Assembly (NCBI GenBank): GCA_023388605.1
Contig: JAEWFX010000055.1
Coordinates: 1-22,294 of the forward strand
Reading direction: 5' to 3'
Length of the DNA stretch: 22,294 nucleotides
Origin: Bacillota bacterium
GTDB lineage: Bacteria > Bacillota > Clostridia > Saccharofermentanales > DTU023
A model generated the notes under the pieces. The model did no database searches, was not told where the DNA came from, and was given only the letters and a program-made list of their open reading frames with translations. Position 1 is the stretch's first letter, and each line of letters begins with the position of its first letter. Of the stretch, positions 15,214-22,294 are shown in pieces. Made by a program: the position numbers and the translations under genes.

Positions 15214-15657
15214 ATGAAACGCATATATGAAGGTCTTTGCGCAGCCTGTATCGGCATCAGTGTTGGAGTGCTGATAAGTTTAATCATTTCTATTCTGACC
15301 AATACAGTTTTTAATGGTACGACGCAAGAGTTTGCTCAACAATTTGCCGATCCGAACCAAGGTGTTGTACTGAGTATGCTAGTATACGCAGGTCTAGGTG
15401 TTTTCTCTTACTTGATTAGTTTTTTATATAAAAACGAAAAACTAGGATTAACGATTGTAAGCATCATCCATCTTGTGCTCTCAGTGACACTGTTGTTGTC
15501 TGCAGGTATATATCTACATTGGTTTACTCTCTCATTGAATGAAGTTTTTGGTTTTATCCTTTTTGTCATAATTATTTGGCTAATCATTTGGTTGAGTTTT
15601 TATTTTTACTACAAGGCTAAGGTGAAGAAATATAATCAAATGCTCAAAAAACGGTGA
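15214..15657 (+). CDS. DUF3021 membrane protein, likely partner of the LytTR regulator
   Basis: The 147-residue protein has four predicted membrane helices (about 8-30, 50-70, 78-100, 108-132) and a basic tail (KAKVKKYNQMLKKR). Size, topology and position directly after a LytTR gene match DUF3021 proteins. In characterised LytTR regulatory systems the membrane partner inhibits the regulator until an unknown signal releases it. AGGAGGG precedes ATG 15214 closely. The two genes are separated by 11 bp and end at a shared terminator. The inhibitory role is inferred from the family. Confidence 0.8.
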   Translation: MKRIYEGLCAACIGISVGVLISLIISILTNTVFNGTTQEFAQQFADPNQGVVLSMLVYAGLGVFSYLISFLYKNEKLGLTIVSIIHLVLSVTLLLSAGIYLHWFTLSLNEVFGFILFVIIIWLIIWLSFYFYYKAKVKKYNQMLKKR

Positions 15658-15676
15658 TAGTATTATTTGTCTTGTC

Positions 15677-15706
15677 AGGGGAGCCCTGGAGGCTCCTCTT
15701 TTTATT
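15677..15706 (+). terminator. Intrinsic terminator of the LytTR-DUF3021 operon
   Basis: AGGGGAGCC (15677-15685) pairs with GGCTCCTCT (15691-15699), including one G-U pair, with a 5-base loop and a following T-tract. Confidence 0.85.
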
Positions 15707-15712
15707 CACTAC

Positions 15713-15742
15713 TTGATGATCCCTATCCAGACAGGTTATTAT
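15713..15742 (+). promoter_or_regulatory. Promoter of glmS
   Basis: TTGATG (15713-15718), then TTATTA (15736-15741) at 17 bases or TATTAT (15737-15742) at 18. The start would be near 15749, about 92 bases before the ribozyme cleavage site. Confidence 0.5.
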
Positions 15743-15840
15743 TTTTAAGCTTAGGATCACGGCAGATCCTCACACAGAAATGTGTCTGTTAGTACAGTGA
15801 AACTAGAGAATTACTTGAAGATGTACTAGAAGAAAAATTA

Positions 15841-15976
15841 GCGCCAGTGCCCAGCCGGAAGCTTTTGCTTGAGGGACGACGAGGTGCGAGACGATCGAAA
15901 ATTCGGCGGATGTCTCGCCGTAGTCGGGAGCTGCGTATCACGGATTAAATTCTTCGGTGACGAAGCGACAAAGATC
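15841..15976 (+). ncRNA. glmS ribozyme riboswitch
   Basis: The leader of glmS contains the conserved ribozyme elements in order: GCGCCAG at 15841, GACGACGAGG at about 15875, ATCGAAAATTCGGCGGATG at about 15893 and GCGACAAAG near the 3' end (15965-15973). Cleavage in this class occurs directly 5' of GCGCC, which places it between A15840 and G15841. Glucosamine-6-phosphate acts as cofactor; cleavage exposes the downstream mRNA to decay, lowering GlmS when amino sugar is plentiful. The 3' boundary is approximate. Confidence 0.95.
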
Positions 15977-16056
15977 CCTGAACTTCCCACATACTAAAAT
16001 TATTGTCCTGCTCAAAATATGCTCTGAGCTTATTTTGTCGCGGGAAAGGAGTTACT

Positions 16057-17868
16057 ATGTGTGGAATTATGGCCTTTATCGGTAAGCGATCCGCCAAGGA
16101 AATAGTTTATCGAGGTTTACAGGCACTAGAGTATCGCGGTTATGACAGTGCAGGAATAGCTTTTATCGACGATGAGCCACCCTTTACTGTTATTAAGGCT
16201 GTTGGTCGGGTGGCAGAATTAGCAGAAAAATTAGGCGAGCAAGATTCTACTGTTGCCCTCGGTCATACACGTTGGGCAACACACGGTAGCCCGACTACAG
16301 AAAATTGTCATCCTCATTTCTCTGATAATCTCTGTTTAGTACATAACGGCATTATTGAGAATTATTTAGAGTTAAAAATACAATTATTAGAACAAGGGTA
16401 TGAGTTCTATTCTGAGACAGATAGTGAAGTAGCTGCAAAATGGCTTGACTATCACTACCGACAAACTAGGGATATCAAGACCTGCCTATGTTCTGCTCTA
16501 CCAGCTTTTACAGGCAGTTTTGCTCTGGCAATCAGTTTTTTTGATAAGCCAGAAAGTCTATATGCTGTAAGACAGGCATCTAGTTTAGTGGTCAACATCG
16601 ACGACGATTCAGCGGTGATCTCTTCAGACATTCTCGGCACTAATTTATTGAGTGATAGATTCTGTATTCTTCCCGAAAAATCGTTTGCCGAAGTTAAACC
16701 CAAACAGATCACCATATTTGATTTTGCAGGCGAGGAACAGAAACAGTTTTGGGAGACAATAGACTGGGATATCGAAGAAGCTCAAAAGCAAGGTCATGAT
16801 TTTTTTATGCACAAAGAGATTCACGAATCTTCGGAGGTGTTTCTGCGTACTTTGAAACCTCGCATCGATGGCGGCAGATTAAAGTTAGAATCACCATCTG
16901 CTGATATTCTTAAGCAGATAGAAGAGGTAGTGATTACAGGATGTGGAACTGCCTATCACGCTGGACTGATGGCTAAGCACTGGTTAGAAGAATTAGTGGG
17001 TGTACCTTGTCGAGTTGAGATAGCTTCAGAATTTAGATATAGTGCAGCTTTGCTGCGTCCTCAAACGCTTTTCGTAGCCATTTCGCAGTCAGGTGAAACA
17101 GCAGATACTTTAGCAGCTCTACGGCTAGCTAAGAGCAAGCAGGCACATACTCTTGCCATTGTCAATGTTAAAGGTTCAGCACTTGCAGTAGAGGCTGATA
17201 GCGTCCTCTATACGCATGCGGGACCAGAGATCGCTGTCGCCAGTACAAAAGCCTACACGGTTCAACTATTGATTCTCTACTTGCTTATGCTCGCTATCGG
17301 TGAGGCACAAGGCAAATTGAGTGAGCAAGTATCGACGATTTTGTCAGAACTTTTGAGCTTGCCTGATATCTACCATGAGTTGATGAGTAAGGAAGAAGTG
17401 ATCGAGAAAATCAGCGAGCGTTTAATGGGCGCACAAGATGCTTTCTTTATCGGCAGGGGTAGAGATTTCGCTTCTGCTATGGAAGCATCGATCAAACTTA
17501 AGGAGATATCTTATATTCACAGTGAAGCTTATGCTGCAGGCGAATTAAAGCACGGCACATTGTCGCTGATCGAAGATCAAACACCGGTAATCGCCATTGT
17601 CACAGATCACCGATTGTACGAAAAAATGCGTTCTAATATCCGTGAAGTTAAGAGTCGGGGAGCTATGGTGATACTGATCGCAGCGGGTGATTTCCCACAC
17701 GAAGAAGATTTGTATGACGTCCGTTTAGATCTTTTGCCTGGAAGAACAGACCTACTCGCTTTTCAATCGACTATCTATGTGCAATTGCTAGCCTATTATG
17801 TCGCCAAACATAAGGGGCTAGATGTCGATCATCCACGTAATCTCGCTAAATCCGTGACGGTTGAGTAG
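16057..17868 (+). CDS. glmS: Glutamine--fructose-6-phosphate aminotransferase (isomerizing)
   Basis: The 603-residue protein makes glucosamine-6-phosphate from fructose-6-phosphate and glutamine, the first step toward UDP-GlcNAc for peptidoglycan. It starts MCGIMAFIG, exposing the catalytic Cys after removal of Met. The glutaminase domain (about 1-220) has HTRWATHG, CHPH and VHNGIIEN. Two SIS sugar-binding domains follow, with TGCGTAYHAGLMAKHW, SQSGETADTLAALR, ASTKAYTVQ, and then GRGRDFASAMEASIKLKEI and EAYAAGELKHG. The C terminus LDVDHPRNLAKSVTVE is the conserved end that closes over the active site. An upstream in-frame start at 16003 would bury the Cys and is rejected; AAAGGAG precedes 16057. 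It is controlled by the ribozyme in its leader. Confidence 0.97.
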   Translation: MCGIMAFIGKRSAKEIVYRGLQALEYRGYDSAGIAFIDDEPPFTVIKAVGRVAELAEKLGEQDSTVALGHTRWATHGSPTTENCHPHFSDNLCLVHNGIIENYLELKIQLLEQGYEFYSETDSEVAAKWLDYHYRQTRDIKTCLCSALPAFTGSFALAISFFDKPESLYAVRQASSLVVNIDDDSAVISSDILGTNLLSDRFCILPEKSFAEVKPKQITIFDFAGEEQKQFWETIDWDIEEAQKQGHDFFMHKEIHESSEVFLRTLKPRIDGGRLKLESPSADILKQIEEVVITGCGTAYHAGLMAKHWLEELVGVPCRVEIASEFRYSAALLRPQTLFVAISQSGETADTLAALRLAKSKQAHTLAIVNVKGSALAVEADSVLYTHAGPEIAVASTKAYTVQLLILYLLMLAIGEAQGKLSEQVSTILSELLSLPDIYHELMSKEEVIEKISERLMGAQDAFFIGRGRDFASAMEASIKLKEISYIHSEAYAAGELKHGTLSLIEDQTPVIAIVTDHRLYEKMRSNIREVKSRGAMVILIAAGDFPHEEDLYDVRLDLLPGRTDLLAFQSTIYVQLLAYYVAKHKGLDVDHPRNLAKSVTVE

Positions 17869-17877
17869 GTATAGACA

Positions 17878-17912
17878 AAATAAAACAGGGGCCAAGGACC
17901 CCTGTTTTATTT
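17878..17912. terminator. Bidirectional terminator between glmS and adhE
   Basis: A perfect 14-bp stem (17878-17891 with 17899-17912; AAATAAAACAGGGG and its complement) has a 7-base loop. The A-rich and T-rich ends give a U-tract on both strands, serving the two convergent genes. Confidence 0.9.
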
Positions 17913-17924
17913 GGGAAGAGATAA

Positions 17925-20555
17925 TTATACTAAGTCGTAATTAACTTCACCGTAGTAGGCATCGTGCAAGATACGTTCCATATCCTTGACGAGAGGTAAG
18001 CGGGGGTTAGCAGGTGAGCATTGATCCTCATAAGCTAACATCGCTAAGTCGTGAATGGAATCATTGAAGGCTTTTTCATCGACACCCATCTCTTTGATGC
18101 TAGTAGGCATACCTAGTTTTTTTGCTAAATCATAGCAAGCTTTGGCGTACGCCTTAACTGCTTCCTGTGGAGTAGAATGCGGTAATCCCAGCATCTGAGC
18201 AACTTCTTGAATCTTTTCGTCTGCCTTGTAGTAATTGTACTTCGGCCAAGTAGACATCTTGTTGGGCTTGGTGCCGTTGTACATGATGATGTGTGGCAAT
18301 AAGACTGCATTGGTTCTGCCGTGAACAGTATGGTGCAGACCACCGATTTTATGAGCTAGAGAGTGGGAAATGCCGAGGAAGGCGTTGGCGAAAGCCATAC
18401 CAGCTATGGTTGAGGCATTGTGCATTTTCTCTTTAGCTTCAGGATCTTGATTGCCGTTTTTGACTGAACGCTCTAAGTATTTGAATACTAATTTGATCGC
18501 TTGCAAGGCCAAACCGTCAGTGTAGTCACTGGCGAGAGTTGAAATCAGAGCCTCTGTAGCATGGGTGAGAACGTCCATACCTGTATCAGCTGCGATGAAG
18601 CCAGGAACATCCATGACCAGAGCAGGGTCGACTATGGCTACGTTAGGAGTCAGAGCATAATCGGCGACAGGATATTTTTTATTGTTCTTTTTGTCTGAGA
18701 CTACGACGAAGGGAGTGATTTCTGAACCTGTACCTGAGGTTGTAGGAATACAGACCATGCGAGCCTTTTTGCCGAGATCAGGGAAACGGAAGGCACGTTT
18801 GCGGATATCCATGAACTTTTGCACCATGTCACGGAAATCGACTTCTGGTTGCTCATAAAACATCCACATCGATTTGGCGGCATCCATAGGAGAACCACCA
18901 CCTAAAGCGATAATGGTATCAGGTTTGAAATCGTGCATTAACTCAACACCTTTTTGAATGGTGGTGATATCTGGATCTGGTTCAACTGAAGGGAAGAGTT
19001 GATATACACATTTCTCACGGCGTTGATCTAATTGATCGGTGATCTTTTTGACTAGACCCAGTGAGACCATGGTGTGATCGCAGACGATGAACACGCGGTG
19101 AATATCACGCATGTCACGTAGGTATTGGATGGAATCACGCTCGAAATAGATACGAGGAGGAACTTTGAACCATTGCATATTATTACGTCTTCTACCGACT
19201 TTCTTGATGTTTAAGAGGTTGACTGCACTTACGTTTCCGCCGATGGAGTTGCTGCCGTAACTACCGCATCCCAGTGTGAGTGAAGGGAGGAAGGAGTTGT
19301 AGACATCGCCGATACCGCCGAAGGTTGAAGGTGCATTCCAGATGACACGAATTGCTTTGACCTTAACGCCGAATTCGTTAGCGATGGTGCTGGAAGCAGT
19401 ATGGATGGCGGCGGAGTGACCCAGACCGTAAAGTTCAACCATTTGTTCTGCCAGTTCGAAACCGTGTTCTTGTGATTTAGATTTGATGATGGCCAAGACA
19501 GGTGATAATTTTTCACGGGATAAGGGTTCTTGCAGACCGACTTCTTTACATTCTACTGCGATTACAGTAGTTCTCTCAGGTACTTTGAAGCCAGCTTGTT
19601 CAGCTATCCATTGAGCTGATTTACCGACTACATTGGGATTGAGATTAGTATCCTCTGCTTCTTTGCTACCAGCAGTAGCACCGAACATGAATTGCTCTAA
19701 TTTGGCTTTTTCAGCTTTGCTGGCGAAATATACATGATAATCTTTGAGCTCTTTACAGAATTCATTGTAGATCTCTTTGTCGACGATGGCTGCCTGTTCG
19801 GAAGCGCAGACCATACCGTTATCAAATGACTTAGACATGATGATGTCATGGGCTGCTTGTCTTACGTTGGCACTCTTCTCAACATAGGCTGGAACATTAC
19901 CTGCACCGACACCCAGAGCAGGTTTTCCACAACTATAAGCTGCCTTAACCATGGCGTTACCGCCGGTTGCCAGTATAGTAGCTACATCAGGGTGATTCAT
20001 CAGAGCTTTAGTGGCGTCGAGAGAAGGCTCATCGATCCACTGAATACAGTTTTTAGGAGCTCCAGCAGCTACTGCAGCTTCGTAGACAATCTTAGCGGCT
20101 TCGACTGAACATTTCTGAGCACTCGGATGGAAGCCGAAAATAATGGGATTTCTCGTCTTCAAACAGATCAAAGATTTGAAGATTGCTGTAGAGGTGGGGT
20201 TGGTAACAGGAGTGATACCGCATACAACACCGACGGGATCAGCTATATGCACAAGACCTTCGACTTCTTCTTCAAGAATTACACCACAGGTCTTGAGATT
20301 ACGCATTTTATTGACGACGTGTTCACAGGCAAATAGATTTTTAGTCGCCTTGTCTTCGAACACACCGCGACCAGTTTCATTGACAGCCAGCTCAGCTAAG
20401 TAGCCATGTTTATCTAAGGCTGCGACAGAAGCTTTACCTACAATATAATCTACTTGCTCTTGATTCAATAGCTTGAATTCTTCAAGCGCTTGTAAGGCGT
20501 TTTGCACCAATGAATCAGTTTTTTGTTGGACATTGTTTTTCTCAACTTTTTCCAT
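17925..20555 (-). CDS. adhE: Bifunctional acetaldehyde-CoA/alcohol dehydrogenase
   Basis: The 876-residue length is normal for AdhE. The N-terminal half (about 1-440) is a CoA-acylating aldehyde dehydrogenase, with the catalytic Cys in FDNGMVCASEQA (about 250). The C-terminal half (about 460-876) is an iron-dependent alcohol dehydrogenase: NAD-binding GGGSPMDAAKS, metal ligands in AADTGMDVLTHATEA, ISHSLAHKIGG and HHTVHGRTNA. It reduces acetyl-CoA to ethanol with two NADH, regenerating NAD+ in fermentation, and usually forms spirosomes. Start ATG 20555 is preceded by GGAGGG. A leader of roughly 115 bases and a separate promoter set it apart from the upstream ybaK gene. No missing catalytic residue was seen. 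Confidence 0.96.
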   Translation of the reverse strand: MEKVEKNNVQQKTDSLVQNALQALEEFKLLNQEQVDYIVGKASVAALDKHGYLAELAVNETGRGVFEDKATKNLFACEHVVNKMRNLKTCGVILEEEVEGLVHIADPVGVVCGITPVTNPTSTAIFKSLICLKTRNPIIFGFHPSAQKCSVEAAKIVYEAAVAAGAPKNCIQWIDEPSLDATKALMNHPDVATILATGGNAMVKAAYSCGKPALGVGAGNVPAYVEKSANVRQAAHDIIMSKSFDNGMVCASEQAAIVDKEIYNEFCKELKDYHVYFASKAEKAKLEQFMFGATAGSKEAEDTNLNPNVVGKSAQWIAEQAGFKVPERTTVIAVECKEVGLQEPLSREKLSPVLAIIKSKSQEHGFELAEQMVELYGLGHSAAIHTASSTIANEFGVKVKAIRVIWNAPSTFGGIGDVYNSFLPSLTLGCGSYGSNSIGGNVSAVNLLNIKKVGRRRNNMQWFKVPPRIYFERDSIQYLRDMRDIHRVFIVCDHTMVSLGLVKKITDQLDQRREKCVYQLFPSVEPDPDITTIQKGVELMHDFKPDTIIALGGGSPMDAAKSMWMFYEQPEVDFRDMVQKFMDIRKRAFRFPDLGKKARMVCIPTTSGTGSEITPFVVVSDKKNNKKYPVADYALTPNVAIVDPALVMDVPGFIAADTGMDVLTHATEALISTLASDYTDGLALQAIKLVFKYLERSVKNGNQDPEAKEKMHNASTIAGMAFANAFLGISHSLAHKIGGLHHTVHGRTNAVLLPHIIMYNGTKPNKMSTWPKYNYYKADEKIQEVAQMLGLPHSTPQEAVKAYAKACYDLAKKLGMPTSIKEMGVDEKAFNDSIHDLAMLAYEDQCSPANPRLPLVKDMERILHDAYYGEVNYDLV

Positions 20556-20675
20556 TGTCCCTCCATAGTATTTGTCATAGTTTAGGTCGTGTTTTTCGAT
20601 AAATACTGCTAGATCTCTGTGGTTTTAAGATCTTTTAGTGTCGATCACACAATTACCGGCAACGTTTACGAAAAC

Positions 20676-20705
20676 AATATAATCCTTATGATAATTGTTT
20701 GACAA
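20676..20705 (-). promoter_or_regulatory. Putative adhE promoter with overlapping inverted repeats
   Basis: On the leftward strand TTGTCA (20705-20700) and TATATT (20681-20676) are 18 bases apart. TGACA-AG-TGTCA (20700-20711) is an inverted repeat overlapping the -35, and AAACAAT / ATTGTTT arms (about 20672-20700) flank the -10. Either could bind a regulator, but neither matches the Rex box (TTGTTAA-N4-TTAACAA). Confidence 0.4.
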
Positions 20706-20781
20706 GTGTCAGAATAGATATAAAAAACTGATTATTGTATTGATTTTTTGTGTAGAATGCTTAGACGATTTCTGAGAAGCT

Positions 20782-21270
20782 TCATTGATCCTGGATCAGG
20801 TCAGCAAAGGTTGCTCCGCGAAAATCAATCAAAGCTTGAGGAGCAATTTCTAGTTGTCTACCGATTTGCCCAGCTGAGACAAAAATAGTGTCGTAAGCTT
20901 CAGCGTAGCTTTCGACAAAACAGGGGAAATCTTTTTTCATCGCAAAAGGTGAACAACCACCATGGATATAGCCTGTGAGTGGTTTTAGATCTGCGTTCTT
21001 GATCATCTGGCAGGACTTGTGACCTGCAGATTTGGCTAGTTTTTTGAGATCGAGTTTACTTGCGCCTGGGATAATTGCTACCAACAAACTACCATCATCT
21101 GCTTGACAGACCAGTGTTTTAAAAACTCGCAGAGGATCAACTTTGAGCAGTTCGGCTACGGTGATTGCATCAGTTGTACCTTCAGGCATAGTGAGATCGT
21201 GGGGGATATAACTGATGCCAGCTGTCTCTAAGACGCGCATGGCTGGAGTTTTACTAATTTTTTTAGTCAT
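20782..21270 (-). CDS. ybaK: Cys-tRNA(Pro)/Cys-tRNA(Cys) deacylase, YbaK/EbsC type
   Basis: The 162-residue protein matches the YbaK family of editing enzymes that hydrolyse cysteine mischarged on tRNA-Pro. Family marks are the conserved Lys in RVFKTLVCQ (about 50), the glycine-rich GYIHGGCSPFAMKK (about 100-113), and FVSAGQIGRQLEIAPQALI (about 130-148). It is complete, cytoplasmic and a single domain. Start ATG 21270 has only a weak ribosome binding site (GGGAAAAG). No clear terminator lies between it and adhE, so some read-through into adhE is possible. It diverges from ctsR. Confidence 0.92.
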   Translation of the reverse strand: MTKKISKTPAMRVLETAGISYIPHDLTMPEGTTDAITVAELLKVDPLRVFKTLVCQADDGSLLVAIIPGASKLDLKKLAKSAGHKSCQMIKNADLKPLTGYIHGGCSPFAMKKDFPCFVESYAEAYDTIFVSAGQIGRQLEIAPQALIDFRGATFADLIQDQ

Positions 21271-21348
21271 AACTTTTCCCGTACCTTTAATAGCTTTGCT
21301 TTCATTAAATAATAGTCGAAGTTTTAGTACTAGGTGAAGATAGGTGTT

Positions 21349-21376
21349 AATTTATTTTGCTTTTTATTTGTATCAA
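21349..21376 (-). promoter_or_regulatory. Possible promoter of ybaK
   Basis: On the leftward strand TTGATA (21376-21371) and TAAATT (21354-21349) are separated by 16 bases, about 80 bases before the ATG. The region is AT-rich, so this is tentative. Confidence 0.3.
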
Positions 21377-21408
21377 AGATTACGAATTTTAGTGAAAAAA
21401 TATATTTA

Positions 21409-21436
21409 TTGCAATTAGTCAGATAAAGACTATAAT
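21409..21436 (+). promoter_or_regulatory. Sigma-A promoter of ctsR-mcsA
   Basis: TTGCAA (21409-21414), a 16-base spacer and a perfect TATAAT (21431-21436). The start would fall near 21443, inside the first downstream CtsR box, so the apparent ATG at 21442 cannot be translated from this promoter. Confidence 0.7.
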
Positions 21437-21469
21437 AGTCAATGAAAGACAAAGTCAAAGAAAGACAAA
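21418..21469 (+). promoter_or_regulatory. Three CtsR-type operator boxes over the ctsR promoter
   Basis: GTCAATGAAAGACAAA (21438-21453) is directly followed by GTCAAAGAAAGACAAA (21454-21469), a tandem 16-bp repeat with one mismatch. Each closely follows the CtsR consensus of two direct GTCAAA half-sites (GTCAAANANAGTCAAA); the second differs at one base. A weaker copy, GTCAGATAAAGACTAT (21418-21433), lies in the promoter spacer and -10. Together they cover the -10 and the transcription start, a layout suited to tight self-repression released by heat or protein damage. Confidence 0.8.
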
Positions 21470-21522
21470 TAAGTTTAAACGATGATTTCAGTTCGAAAAT
21501 ACTGATAAAAAGATGTGATGAT

Positions 21523-21993
21523 ATGGCAAGACTAAGTGATCAAATTGAAAGAATGTTGTTAGAGATGATTGAGGCACACAATGGTTTGTGGGAGTTTTCG
21601 CGTAAGGATTTAGCTTCACAGATGAATTGTGTACCCTCGCAGATCAGTTATGTGTTGAGTACGCGTTTTCGTGATGATCTCGGTTATGTGATTGAGAGCA
21701 AACGCGGCGGTGGTGGATCGGTGGTTATCCGTCGGATCGATTTTGTGGAAGGGAATAATTGGCTGGTGAGTTTGTATCGCAATTTGCCTGACAGTTTAAC
21801 CCAACAGGAGAGTGAGAAAATTTGGGCGGCTTTGGTAAATCATCAAGTTATTGATGAAGATTGGGCTGAGATTCTCAAGAGTATTGTCTCGCAACCATTT
21901 TTGGCGATGCTTCCTCAATCTCAAATCAATAGTTTTCGTGCTCAACTTGTAAAAAAGATTATCAAGACGATGATCGCACAGCATAGGGGGTAA
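21523..21993 (+). CDS. ctsR: CtsR, repressor of class III heat-shock genes
   Basis: Starting at ATG 21523 the protein is 156 residues and begins MARLSDQIERMLLEMI, as CtsR proteins do. The winged-helix DNA-binding part has the hallmark NCVPSQISYVLSTRF followed by GYVIESKRGGGGSVVIRRI (about 36-70), where the glycine-rich wing both binds DNA and senses heat. The C-terminal part mediates dimerisation and McsB/ClpC control. The frame can be extended to 21442, but that extension lies over the operator boxes and starts at the transcription start, so it is not coding. The ribosome binding site before 21523 is weak (AGATGTGATG), perhaps to keep repressor levels low. mcsA follows after two bases. Confidence 0.92.
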   Translation: MARLSDQIERMLLEMIEAHNGLWEFSRKDLASQMNCVPSQISYVLSTRFRDDLGYVIESKRGGGGSVVIRRIDFVEGNNWLVSLYRNLPDSLTQQESEKIWAALVNHQVIDEDWAEILKSIVSQPFLAMLPQSQINSFRAQLVKKIIKTMIAQHRG

Positions 21994-21995
21994 TT

Positions 21996-22294
21996 ATGGC
22001 TAGCTTATTCAATGATGATTGGCTCAATGAGATTTTACAGAATGAGTTTTTCGATTTTAATGTCGGGTTTAAGCCAGAGCGCGAATACGAAGTAAGACGT
22101 TGCCCTGTATGTAAGCAAAGTTTTATGGATATACAAAAGCGCGGTCGAGTAGGTTGCGCCGAATGCTATAAATTTTTTGCCGAGCAATTGCTGCCGACTA
22201 TCAAACGTCTGCAAGCTTGCACAACTATGCAGAGCAACCCTTTAGATTTTAGTGATGTTGAGCATTCTGAAACCGCTGAGAGTTTTTCAGCTAA
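21996..22294 (+). CDS. mcsA: McsA-like zinc-binding protein with short N terminus, cut by window end
   Basis: The frame is open from ATG 21996 to the window end (99 codons). It contains the McsA core: RRCPVCKQSFMDIQKRGRVGCAECYKFFAEQLLPTIKRL is split here as CPVC (about 36-39), RVGCAECYKFF and LLPTIKRL. Characterised McsA proteins have two zinc knuckles before this; here only about 30 residues precede the first CxxC and contain no cysteine, so the N-terminal zinc module is missing. The residues after LLPTIKRL also lack the usual HxG pattern. GGGGG (21986-21990) precedes the ATG. McsA activates the arginine kinase McsB that marks proteins, including CtsR, for ClpCP. mcsB and clpC are expected next, outside the window. 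Confidence 0.8.
   Translation, partial: MASLFNDDWLNEILQNEFFDFNVGFKPEREYEVRRCPVCKQSFMDIQKRGRVGCAECYKFFAEQLLPTIKRLQACTTMQSNPLDFSDVEHSETAESFSA

Noticed and set aside
16003..16056. In-frame upstream extension of glmS
   Set aside because: It would place 18 residues before the catalytic Cys that must become the N terminus; AAAGGAG sits directly before ATG 16057.
20640..20665. Rex site in the adhE leader
   Set aside because: The closest sequence, TTGTGT-N6-CACTAA on the leftward strand, does not form the required symmetric half-sites.
21442..21522. In-frame upstream extension of ctsR
   Set aside because: It overlaps the transcription start and the CtsR boxes, and CtsR proteins begin at MARLSDQ.

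Overview
The window looks like a chromosomal segment from a low-to-moderate GC Gram-positive anaerobe, most likely a clostridial Firmicute. The reasons are NfnAB electron bifurcation, AdhE fermentation, a DUF3793-flavodoxin pair, a glmS ribozyme, a CtsR-McsA stress operon, purine-rich ribosome binding sites with GTG and TTG starts, and a sortase-type surface protein. I cannot name the species. I see no prophage, insertion sequence, CRISPR array, tRNA or rRNA. The region is dense core genome with a few accessory pieces.

Left part (1-6080). A leftward PF01996 (CofE-like) gene is cut by the window edge. It diverges from a rightward group: nfnA, nfnB and a 748-residue YhaN-like membrane coiled-coil protein whose ATPase motifs are gone. 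NfnAB would couple NADH, ferredoxin and NADPH pools.

Middle part (6081-10877). A strong promoter drives a DUF3793 gene and a short-chain flavodoxin, a pair of the kind expected under iron limitation. It ends at a clear terminator, directly followed by ssrA (tmRNA) with its own promoter and terminator. A leftward thioredoxin-reductase-like flavoprotein without the CxxC active site diverges from a cell-wall surface protein with a signal peptide, an InlB-type repeat, a 24-threonine tract, TKPTEP repeats and a LAKTG sorting signal.

Regulated exporter (10885-15704). Two overlapping leftward genes encode a heterodimeric ABC exporter with one catalytic and one degenerate ATP site. They diverge from a LytTR regulator and a DUF3021 membrane protein. 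The 329-bp gap holds two 20-bp direct repeats offset by 21 bp, plus two more AGCTACC copies, which are good candidates for LytTR operators.

Right part (15713-22294). glmS sits behind a glmS ribozyme whose cleavage position can be placed at 15840/15841. It converges on adhE through a bidirectional terminator. A ybaK-type deacylase gene diverges from ctsR-mcsA. The ctsR promoter is covered by three CtsR-like boxes, and mcsA lacks the usual N-terminal zinc knuckle and runs off the window.

The best candidates for something new are the LytTR/DUF3021/ABC-exporter module with its repeat array, the YhaN-like protein that has lost its ATPase motifs next to nfnAB, and the short McsA. These are inferences from sequence alone; no database search was possible.
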